Positions 31,623-42,025 of a stretch of DNA of 64,000 bases are shown here, one piece after another. The notes below the pieces were generated by a model. That model searched no databases. It worked only from the letters and a program-made list of their open reading frames with translations, and was not told the origin of the DNA. Location of the stretch: positions 5,908,501-5,972,500 of the forward strand of contig CANUEZ040000159.1 in assembly GCA_948099385.1 (NCBI GenBank), given 5' to 3'. This stretch comes from Fasciola hepatica (taxonomy: Eukaryota; Platyhelminthes; Trematoda; Plagiorchiida; Fasciolidae). Within the stretch, counting starts at the first letter, position 1; every line of letters starts with the position of its first letter. A program made the position numbers and the translations under genes.

Positions 31623-32871
31623 GGCCAGTGTGTCTGTTCAGTTGAGGTAAGCCACTAGTAAGAGTTGACGGACCGGGGGGTCTCGAGAAGCCTACGCCCT
31701 ACTAGATAGCGGGTCCGATGTGACTTTAATACAAGAAGACCTTCTGGAGGTAGTGAAACTGAAAGAATCCCCTACTCCAATTTCGACTTTGACCGTAAGT
31801 GGGGCTACTACTTGGACTTCGGGAATAGCGCAGCTGCGATTGAACTCACCACTGGGAAGCAATTTTGTGAACACAGAGTGAGCCCACTGTGTTTATAGGC
31901 CACCAATTCAAACAGCTCATCACCGATCAGACGGGGCTTTTTTCCTGGCCTCACCTACACCGCGTCAAAAGACAGAATCTGAGAGATTCGAGAGTGCGAA
32001 TCCTGATGGGTACCGACGTTCCAGAAGCACATCGTGCGCTGAGGCAAAAATGTGGTAAAACTCGACAACCCTATGTTGTACGGACGATTAAAAGGTGGAT
32101 TGTTCCTGTTTTGATAAACTGGGAACCTCTTTTTTGAAGAGGACAATCCACACCGAATGTGAAGTCAATGCCTTGACGGATTTTTCCAGGAGGATGCACT
32201 GAGTGACTCTTTTGTTAGAAAATTAACTTTGCTGCGGACATCGTTGCCAATTCTATAACCCGGTTGGATTGACAGTATGAAGCTGCATTTTCGTGGAGAA
32301 TTTCGTGGTCGGACTACCATATAATTATATTGCGGCCAGACAATGAGATAACGGATTGGGGAAGACTTTTGTGCGAAGTTCTGAATTCTTTCGGCGACGC
32401 CCCAGATCGACAGACGGGTTTGTGTGCGGGGGCCATTCTGAGTAAATATCCAGAAGAATATTATGAAAGAATTTTAAGCTAGGAGGTACTTGCCACGTCA
32501 CGCTACAAGGAACCAACAAATTCTGCCACGTTCAGAGTAGAGTTTGACCTCGCCGCTGCATTCCGGGGACGCTCTTTGAATGAATAATTGCCGGAGAGAC
32601 CGGACACGACAGCAAGTCTAATCAGGGTGTCACATGGCCCTCAAGAGGAACCTGATACTTTATTCGCGCACGATAAAGGGATGTTCATGCAGGTCCAAGT
32701 GTTACGAAAGGAGAGGGGCGCACTAAGGTTCCTTTGGTGGGAAAGAGGTCAGCATGGCTGTTATCTAATTGGGAATAACAACATTGCTGCCTTATTTCGG
32801 ATAGTGACGAAGCTTGCTGTCATACATGATCAACTGGTCCAAGTGAAATCGAAAGCTGATCTTCAAGAGGA
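31623..32871 (+). mobile_element. Decayed BEL copy, mirror of 21906-23154
   Basis: Carries the protease segment (31623-32084) and RT fragment (32588-32962 frame with MFMQVQVLRKERGALRFLWW), as in the left arm. Confidence 0.8.
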
Positions 32872-35642
32872 TTACACCAATCCGGTCACTCTCTTCTTGG
32901 CCACAGTATATTTATTCGGAAATCCGACCACAGGGTTCTTCCATGAAAGTGCAACTTTATAGTGCCCATCCGGCAATGTTACGTCTTTGACAACCATATC
33001 AGCAGCATTTTAATTCCTAATAAGGAGAGATTTTTGATGCACTCTCACGGCAGAAATTGAAAATGTATAGCCGATTGGTCTGTTCCTCTAAGTGGTCGAC
33101 TTCCACTTCAGTTATGTTGACCATCTTCACGAAGGGTGGTTCTTGGTCTATCGAACCGAGAACTATTCATCCTTTAATAGTCCGTACAACATAGGGTTGT
33201 CGAGTTTTACCACATTTTTGCCTCAGCGCACGATGTGCTCTGGAACGTCGGTACCCATCAGGATTCGCACTCTCGAATCTCTCAGATTCTGTCTTTTGAC
33301 GCGGTGTAGGTGAGGCCAGGAAAAAAGCCCCGTCTGATCGGTGATGAGCTGTTTGAATTGGTGGCCTATAAACACAGTGGGCTCACTCTGTGTTCACAAA
33401 ATTGCTTCCCAGTGGTGAGTTCAATCGCAGCTGCGCTATTCCCGAAGTCCAAGTAGTAGCCCCACTTACGGTCAAAGTCGAAATTGGAGTAGGGGATTCT
33501 TTCAGTTTCACTACCTCCAGAAGGTCTTCTTGTATTAAAGTCACATCGGACCCGCTATCTAGTAGGGCGTAGGCTTCTCGAGACCCCCCGGTCCGTCAAC
33601 TCTTACTAGTGGCTTACCTCAACTGAACAGACACACTGGCCTGGGAGTGGCCGCACAATTCTTAGTTTGCAAGCCAGATTTTTCTTGCATCGTCACTCTT
33701 GACGTTATCCGATCGCAGCCCTCAAAATGAGGCACGCATGACTTGGTTAATGAATCTTTTTCCTAAACCAGGCTGTTCAGTGCAAAGCCTTTTCGTTCCA
33801 CTTGTTGTTGAACATGTTTGGGAAACAGTGAAGTTGCTAGAAAAGTGGCCATACTTGAGACAAGAAACCAAATCGATTCTTCAAACTTTTGAAAATCGAA
33901 TAAATCGTGAGGTATGAGAAGCTAACATTTCTAGAGGCCGCTTACGCCGTTATATTCTAGGCCCCTCCCAGCTGATATTAAAAATAAAGTACTCTGTCAT
34001 TGCACTGACAGTGCCTTCTTTGTTTGCGGATTTGTACATAATTCTTCCAGCTGTGTGACGGCGAGTACCCATGAATCTGACCAAGGAAGGCCTGTCTACC
34101 AAACCCACCTTGGGCAACCCGCGCCTTACCTGTCACTTAGCACTGCAGGATTTGGAACCTGTTTTCATCTCCTCCCTTCAGGATACCATCAGCGGTCTGG
34201 CCCCAAAAATCCTGGGGACGCGTTGGTAGCAGTCCAGTAATCCTTTGCATGGTCTGTTTTGCGTTAGGCTTAAACAAGCATGCTTTTAGACAGACAAGTC
34301 TCGCATGCGCAGTCACCCACGTGCACAGCTGATGTTTGTGTTTTCCGCCCCGGACAGCATGGGACTTTCAAACTGTCACATGTTGCATGACCTTGCGCAG
34401 CTTAACACGACTGCACAGCTGTCTTGATTTTTGATTGCATACAACCCTGAACTACGCGTTTGTAGAAGTGTTGGCTTTTTCAAGTGCTTGGCAGCGCTTG
34501 ATCGTGTCGTTCATTTGTACTGAGTACACTTTCTCTCATACGCGTGCTCTTTCCTCCTGCTGCCGAATTTCCGTACATAACAGTCTACTTTGGGTCAAGG
34601 TCAGACACGCCATTCATCCGCATGAGCTCTACTTTACAGTTGAACATTTTCCATGGGAACTTAGACAGAGCATCCGAATCTTTCACCAAAGACTTCGAAC
34701 CTTGTGGTGAACCGTCAATTAGAGAACGAGCCACCGCTTCATCTTGTCCGTACTACTCCTCCAAGATTTTTCTAGCCCTGTATTGTACCGTTCTTGGTGG
34801 CAACACAACATTATGAAATTTCACTCCTTGCTTGTCCCTTGGAGTGGTGGATCAAATGAAGTATACGCTGACTGTCGTCCCAAACTTCACCTTCAGAGTG
34901 ATATACAAACCGCTTCACAAACCTGCAATGGGTAGAAGCACCGCTCGCAAATGATTCCAGTTCCGCTTTGAGTAAATCCAAATGCTAACTCACCGCAGAT
35001 TCTGCTATTTGAGCAACGAGCGCTGTTAGTGGCATATCGCCCTGTACATGGCGGTCACCAAAGCGGCGATATAGATGCTCAATGCCCATTACTTCACCCT
35101 TGACCTCACCTCTGGTGACTAGGTAGTCTCCTCCCTCATTGAGCGCCAAACTGAGGTTAGCCGCTTCCTTCTCATCCCTCACCTTGGGAAGCTCACGTTG
35201 CCTATTCAACCCCAAATATGCCGCAAGCTACCTATCTGTCAGCCCAGCTACCAACAGCTCAGCTCTAGCTCTGTGAGGAACCAGACTAACCCTGGAATGA
35301 CCAGTTATATTAGAGCCTGAGCAAGAAATATGAACAACACCTACCTTCGAAAGGGTTTGGTTTACTGTAGAGCATTGTTTTTCGATTGGGAAAGGTTTAC
35401 CGGGTTGCTGCGTAGTTTCATTTCTCAGCCATTGCCAAGGGTGTTGAGTACTATAAAGCCCAGCCGACAGTATGGTCCGGCGACAAGTAGCAACCCATTT
35501 GGTCGCAGTTCAGAAGAAAGTCCATTTAAAAGGGCTACGGAACGATATACAACAAATTAGGCGTTGTTACAATAACCGAACCTCAAAAGTGATCCTTCTG
35601 GGCTCTTACGCTCAGAATTGAACGACCAGTCAACAACTGCCG
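32872..35642 (-). mobile_element. Decayed BEL copy, mirror of 19135-21905
   Basis: Contains the protease segment (33179-33641), the gag remnant (34985-35215) and the LTR end (35450-35642). It differs from the left arm by single bases only, for example at the last codons of the 35330-35560 frame. Confidence 0.8.
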
Positions 35643-36749
35643 GCTCTCTAACCGAGCACCGCGTATATTTGCGACACTCCTGGGAGAGCCAAACTTGAGA
35701 AAGTAACCAATTATTGACCATGGGACCACTACACTTTACATGCGGTGACCTGAGTAAGAACCTTGTTTTATCTGCAGAACAAACGAATCACAACGCAAAC
35801 ACAGAAGCCGCAGCCCGGTGTGGTTCTTTTCGACGCTCGCTGATCAGATCAGGTTAGGTCACAGGACCTGGGGCTAGAGCAGACAAAGCCGTCCAGATTC
35901 TTGCACCGGTGAGCTTCAAGACGAATCTCAGTGGGCTACCATTAATGCTTTCGAGTTGCACTTCTGTTGTTTGATGCGCAGATGAAACAGGGTTCAGGCT
36001 CAGTTCGCTGTCGGGAAAGCGTAGCAGTGCCATGGTTACAAACTGGGTCCTCTTCCAGGTATCACTCCCTCCGAGAGTGTCACAGATACAGGCGGTGACT
36101 GGATAGTGCAAATAGTGGTACTTTTGCTGAATAAGGCTAATAAGATGGGGTGTGGGGGGAAAGGGATGGGGCGAGAAGTCAGAGATAAGTATGATACTGA
36201 TGGAAGGGGGCGACAGAAGAGGAGAGGAGGCTACTTTCAGCGTCGCCACTGAATGAGATAGATTTAACTGCAGTCAGAGGAGACATCAAGCCAGAAATGG
36301 TCAAATCCTATCCTGAAGCCCGCCACCGATGACGGCAGACAACATTGCAGCCAGCAGTGGGTTCTATGAGTTGATAACATGGTACGCTAAGAGATTTCCC
36401 CTATGTTTTTAAAGCACCCGGTTTTAAAAGCTTAAACTGGTGGCCCTTGACTATGCCATCCAGTGTCAGTACCAGCAAAGACTCCGTTTGGATGGATGGA
36501 TCCCCAATTGGCCCCCGAGTCTCTACTTTTCATGGAGAAGAGTTTTAGCGCCAGTAATCTCTCTGCGCATGTTTGGTACCTGAGCCCCATTAACCGTCTG
36601 GTGATGCATAGTCGCGCTTTCCCAAGAACAGCAGTGTCAGGCACATGAGCCGAGGCCCAAGCTTGGAAGCAATATCCCAGGTGTAGCCTTAATAGTGTCG
36701 CGTAGGAAGGCAGCAACACAAGAGCTTTTGTGGAAACCGCGGTGCGCAT
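35639..36749. repeat. Left arm of palindrome 2
   Basis: 1111 bp, reverse complement of 37300-38410 (positions sum to 74049). At least four single-base differences were seen (near 35740, 35765, 36685 and 36740). It contains a LINE C-terminal fragment (36432-36749, minus) and an open frame of 131 codons (35854-36249, minus; MATLKVASSPLLS start) with no recognised domain. Confidence 0.95.
36432..36749 (-). pseudogene. LINE RT C-terminal fragment (palindrome 2, left arm)
   Basis: LPSYATLLRLHLGYCFQAWA followed by AVLGKARLCITRRLMGLRY and AERLLALKLFSM. This is the thumb and C-terminal signature of CR1-like LINEs (normally RPHLEYC-Q-W). The mirrored copy is at 37300-37617 and has RPHLGYC. The reading upstream is cut by the solo LTR at 36769 and resumes beyond it. 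Confidence 0.75.
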
Positions 36750-37299
36750 CTGTTTGTGGAGCACCCGATGTAAGACGCCTTTGAGCAATACGTATTTAAA
36801 TTCGCCAAGGCTCCTGAAATCGGAACGCAATTATCCGTGAAATCCTAGGATACTAGATTAGCAAATGAACAATGATACGAAACAGATACAAATCTCAACT
36901 ATGCAATCACAAAGACTCAGAAAACGAGAACCAAATTTCGGCGTGCCAGAAAGGAGAACGTGCGTCACGCAGGTCCAAAACAAGGATATGACAGAGCAGC
37001 ACGCTGGACGCGAACAAACAGGCTTTGGCCAGTAAAAAACATACAGCGCATAAACACAACTCAATAGTGTAAATAAGTAAGTGTTAAGGAACCATGGAAC
37101 TGCAGCCTTTTTTGGAAGGATTTCCCACGACCGGTCGGTACACCCGGTGCTCCTTATCCGCGGCGGGCTGACTCTGTGGAGATTGTTGACAGTGATCTTT
37201 CATCAGGACTCCAACATCAGTGATGACTGTGACCCTCTTTATCGCTTGTGGGTTTTGCGGGTCTTGATATACTGATTCTCCGCCGATGTCCTGGGTGGG
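36750..37299. other. 550-bp centre of palindrome 2
   Basis: Not duplicated. It holds a solo LTR (36769-37142) and about 160 bp of flank. The flank sequence on the two sides of the LTR reads as one LINE segment when the LTR is ignored, so the centre belongs with the left arm. Confidence 0.85.
36769..37142. mobile_element. Solo LTR in the centre of palindrome 2
   Basis: 374 bp, TGTAAGACG... to ...GTCGGTACA. It is flanked by CCCGA on the left (36764-36768) and CCCGG on the right (37143-37147), a four-of-five match. It aligns along its length with the solo LTR at 18670-19048 (for example CGTGCGTCACGCAGGTCC in both), with clear divergence. It is an older insertion than that one, judged by the imperfect duplication. 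Confidence 0.75.
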
Positions 37300-38410
37300 A
37301 TGCGCACCGCGGCTTCCACAAAAGCTCTTGTGTTGCTGCCTTCCTACGCGACACTATTAAGGCCACACCTGGGATATTGCTTCCAAGCTTGGGCCTCGGC
37401 TCATGTGCCTGACACTGCTGTTCTTGGGAAAGCGCGACTATGCATCACCAGACGGTTAATGGGGCTCAGGTACCAAACATGCGCAGAGAGATTACTGGCG
37501 CTAAAACTCTTCTCCATGAAAAGTAGAGACTCGGGGGCCAATTGGGGATCCATCCATCCAAACGGAGTCTTTGCTGGTACTGACACTGGATGGCATAGTC
37601 AAGGGCCACCAGTTTAAGCTTTTAAAACCGGGTGCTTTAAAAACATAGGGGAAATCTCTTAGCGTACCATGTTATCAACTCATAGAACCCACTGCTGGCT
37701 GCAATGTTGTCTGCCGTCATCGGTGGCGGGCTTCAGGATAGGATTTGACCATTTCTGGCTTGATGTCTCCTCTGACTGCAGTTAAATCTATCTCATTCAG
37801 TGGCGACGCTGAAAGTAGCCTCCTCTCCTCTTCTGTCGCCCCCTTCCATCAGTATCATACTTATCTCTGACTTCTCGCCCCATCCCTTTCCCCCCACACC
37901 CCATCTTATTAGCCTTATTCAGCAAAAGTACCACTATTTGCACTATCCAGTCACCGCCTGTATCTGTGACACTCTCGGAGGGAGTGATACCTGGAAGAGG
38001 ACCCAGTTTGTAACCATGGCACTGCTACGCTTTCCCGACAGCGAACTGAGCCTGAACCCTGTTTCATCTGCGCATCAAACAACAGAAGTGCAACTCGAAA
38101 GCATTAATGGTAGCCCACTGAGATTCGTCTTGAAGCTCACCGGTGCAAGAATCTGGACGGCTTTGTCTGCTCTAGCCCCAGGTCCTGTGACCTAACCTGA
38201 TCTGATCAGCGAGCGTCGAAAAGAACCACACCGGGCTGCGGCTTCTGTGTTTGCGTTGTGATTCGTTTGTTCTGCAGATAAAACGAGGTTCTTACTCAGG
38301 TCACCGCAGGTAAAGTGTAGTGGTCCCATGGTCAATAATTGGTTACTTTCTCAAGTTTGGCTCTCCCAGGAGTGTCGCAAATATACGCGGTGCTCGGTTA
38401 GAGAGCCGGC
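37300..38410. repeat. Right arm of palindrome 2
   Basis: Inverted copy of 35639-36749. It includes the LINE fragment at 37300-37617 (+) and the unassigned 131-codon frame at 37800-38195 (+). Beyond 38410 the sequence is unrelated to the other outer edge. Confidence 0.95.
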
Positions 38411-38686
38411 ATTGATAAGCCGGGCGGAAGAGGAATAAGTGATGGTGGAGAACGTTAAGGGCGAATGTCAAAGAGATGGGCATAATAATGATGATAATGG
38501 TATATTTCTCGGCCATGGTCGAGACGCACGCGCTAGCGCATGATCATGGTGTGACATTTTACTCAATAAGGTGGAATATTCACAAATTCAAAGTATGAAA
38601 GTCGAGAGTATCAGCGATAGATAGACATAGCCAACAACAGTTTGAATGGATCATTTTACTAATGGTTTGCGCGGCAGTTTCAAACC

Positions 38687-38698
38687 GGTTTCGAATCC
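38687..38698 (+). promoter_or_regulatory. B-box-like motif in LINE 3' UTR, antisense
   Basis: GGTTTCGAATCC with GGTTTGCGCGG about 20 nt upstream. Conserved with 23421-23432 although flanking bases differ. Confidence 0.3.
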
Positions 38699-39225
38699 TG
38701 GCTGGGCGGTGTAGATATCGGAAAACCGTTAGCGCAGTGTCAAGGACGCATTATGAACGAGAATGATGCAAGCTGGGGAAACGGAGGCCTGCTGATGTTC
38801 TACAGATATAGTAAATTATGAACAAGAAGAAAAGGAAGAAGAAAAAAATTTGTAAAGAAGTGTTTTCGGGAAAGTCGGTGCATGCGGAGAGGATAGCTAT
38901 CCATGAAGACGATGCAGACCCTGAATGACGGATTTACCGGAGTTCAATAAATGGAATTAGTGTCGAAACGGTGCCGAAACCAATTTGGTGAAAGTGAACA
39001 CTGGTGAATGTGGGAGAAACAGCAGTCCATAAAAAGGTGAGTTCAGATTCAGGATCAGTATCATGTACCATTCAGAAAAGAAAAAACTCAACTGGAAGGT
39101 CCTCGAGAAGTGGAGAGTCAATTTCCAACCGGCTACGGTTCGGAGGAAAGGTGGGCTGTGTTAATGGATAATAAAGTGTGAAATCTCCGCATGGACTTGA
39201 GAGTTAATATGCTGTTTCACTGGCA

Positions 39226-39242
39226 AATATATATATATATAT
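39226..39242. repeat. (AT)n microsatellite
   Basis: Seventeen bases of alternating AT inside the LINE 3' UTR. Confidence 0.9.
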
Positions 39243-40513
39243 GTTGGCGCATTTGCCTTCAGTGATATTCAGCGTCGTTTCTGTTAACGTACGACATCAT
39301 ATGGGTGTGTTTCGTCTAGCAGGGCAAAGTATGTGTCGGTCAATCGGCTGAGTGTGGTGGTATATTAGCAAGATGCGCATGAACTGGAATGTGTGTTGGT
39401 TGCTTTAAAAAAGCTGGATGATCTGATAAGCAATTGGGGGTATTTCCTGTAGGGTGGCCTTATTTCGGTCCCAGTTGCTATGGTAGGTTCTATTTGACTC
39501 TCTGTCCGTACGAGTCAAAGTGGCATCCTTGGTTATTTGGTTTGGTGACTGCGATAGTGGGAGACAACAGACCTGAAATAAAGGGGGGTTGCAGTCTGGA
39601 CGTGGTTCCAGCTGTGGGTTATGATGATATATGAAGACAATAGATAATGGACTGGTTAGGTCTGTGTGAGTGAAGCACGGATGAAGTTTCATTTGAGCAG
39701 TCAATGGCACCTACTCCACACTCTAAGTAAAAATAGGCTCGCGGTAGATTTGTGCTATACTGCTGCAGGCTAACGGAGTTGCGTATACTAGTTTGGTAAC
39801 GGTGTATGCATCTCAATGGATTTATGATTTTGCACGTTGGCACGGCATCGCTCGGATACTAATGAAAGACCTAGGGTCTCACGGTTAAGAGCAGTTAGAA
39901 ATGATAACCCCCAGTACCGTTTGCTTACGCAGAAAGCAGCTTGGCAACGAGGCGATAAGATAGTTTTGAAATAACAGACTGTGAGCGAATGAGACTGGCA
40001 CACTGTTAGCGTAGCCCTTTGCTGTTACTGTCTCTTCCGGCATAGTGGTTATTCTATACTGGGTAGTTTCTGAGGAGCCTTAAAGTAGATGAAACTGTTG
40101 GGGTGTCAGAGGTGATACATTAGAGGCAATCGGTTACGTGCCTTGGAACGTTAACGTGAGTTCATCTATGCTCTTACTCGATGGTGCTATCGTACTGAGA
40201 TTTGCTCGAGTATGGTCAAGGAAATCGGATGTTGACATGATTGCATGGTTATCGCGGTGTCCTTTTCGTCGTTATCGCATTGCAAACCAGGAAAACACCC
40301 ATGTGAGGACTGGTTTTGGAGAGCCGTGAGAAATGGGAATGAGATGGGTCCAAATTTTCGTCAGGGAAGCAAACTCTAACGATCTACATTCGGTGCTCAT
40401 GGTAGGCGGCACAAGGGCCTGCTTCAGGTAGGGAGGTAGCACGATACACAACCACTGGCATCCAGCACGTGGCGCTCCAAGAATGATCCACACTTTTTTA
40501 GACGTTTTTATTT

Positions 40514-40530
40514 TATATATATATATATAT
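40514..40530. repeat. (AT)n microsatellite
   Basis: Alternating TA run between two T-rich runs in the LINE 3' UTR. Confidence 0.9.
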
Positions 40531-42025
40531 TTTTTAATGGTTTTATCACAGTCAGGTATCTGGCTGTCAGAGAAGGCGGAGCTGCTTTTGGTGGGCGACC
40601 ACAGCTCCCACATCCTGGCCGAAACATGGACCGCATGTAACAAGCCGCGTTGAGAATGGGCCAACCACACCAGTGGATCCGTAGCAACACTGCAACCCGG
40701 AGACATGAGTCACAAGTGACAAGGCTGGTGTGCTTGGAAGACAAAACAGTGGGGTATTTTTTCTCACTTTTTTATGCCAATCTCTACTTTTTGGTGGTCA
40801 TGTCTAATTGGTGGTCAACTCTGTGCAGGGAGACCATCACGGCCAGGAATGTTTGCAGAAGCGCCGCGCTAACACTCGCCCTATCCGTGAAGTCAGAACC
40901 CTCATGCAGTTTACATGGGACAACAAATGCAGGGGGAGGTAGAGTCAGCCACAGCCTGCGATTATTCAATGGGGTTTATGTTCAACAAAAAGCCAGTCCG
41001 CACAAGGATGGGGTACAACTTGCAGCACCAACAACGTGATTAGTCGGGATGATCCACAGATGGTTTGTAGTTTTGCTGGCTAAGACCAAATGTTGTATAG
41101 GCCAGTCATGGAGGATGCTAGAGTTCTGTGACAAGGACGGAAGTTGAGCTGTGAGTGATTAATGGTGACCACTAGATGGAGGTTGAGGAGTCCGACAGGT
41201 GCTACGTCTTTGGTTAGAGACAAAGGCGAAGACTAAGTGAAGACAGCACTGGGAATGTTTAAAGACTACCTTTCATGCTTCCAGTGGTATTTCATATAAT
41301 CAAATACGACTTCTGATGCACTGGCCTCAGGCATGAGAGTTACTATGTTTAGGCATCGTAACCTGGTAGGCCTACGCTTAGGTGATGGCAACCACGGTGT
41401 ATGATGTGGCACATCCTAGATTATCAAGGGTTCTGGTTAGTATCACGCTTTCCTCATAAGCTCTATCAAAAGTCATGCAAGGATTTATAAGAGTATATAT
41501 AGATCAAATCGATCCCCGGGCAAGGAAGCTGAGAGGAGCGGAAGGATCAAGGAGTGAAGTAGTGGGTGGTGGGACCTTATGTCTTAGGATCCAGCACCAG
41601 TGGACAATTTGGTGCTGGGGGAAAACATCAATGGCTAAAACCTTCAGCTAGAGGAGAGTTGTTTTACATGGCTGCCCTAGTACTATATGGCGAGGGAGGC
41701 AGTAATTGTTTAGAAGTGGTTGTGGAAACCGACTAGTGAAGTAAATGAGGCAGGGATGTATAAGGGTTAGGTGATTGTAGGTGAACGTGGGTGAGTAGCG
41801 AGAACCGGCAGGCATCTAGATAGTTATTGTTGTAAACGACAAATCTATCCTTCTGCAGTGTGGGTTACACGTAAGAAGTAATAATAAATGGCAAGCCTAT
41901 CGTCTGTCGTTGGGCAGAAAATGGTAGGTTTGGGATATGGTGCCGTGATCCTAGTAGTTGAACCCGTTTTTGAAGGCCAGCTCGACGGATAGCAGAGAGC
42001 GGGAGGGGAGACTGAAGCTAGGGTT

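Larger units (their letters stand above)
27444..35642. repeat. Right arm of giant palindrome 1
   Basis: 8199 bp, inverted copy of 19135-27333. All elements of the left arm recur in mirror order and orientation. Its outer end shares four bases (35639-35642) with the start of palindrome 2. Confidence 0.97.
38475..42025 (-). other. 3' UTR of the long LINE
   Basis: About 3.5 kb without coding signal, after the stop of the LINE protein. Its distal kilobase recurs in the palindrome arms (23205-24420). It contains two short AT runs (39226-39242, 40514-40530) and a B-box-like motif on the opposite strand (38687-38698). Open frames here are short and unsupported. Confidence 0.65.

Noticed and set aside
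19135..38410. Palindromes as terminal inverted repeats of a giant DNA transposon
   Set aside because: The arms consist of LINE and BEL debris, centres carry no transposase, and no target duplication flanks the outer edges.
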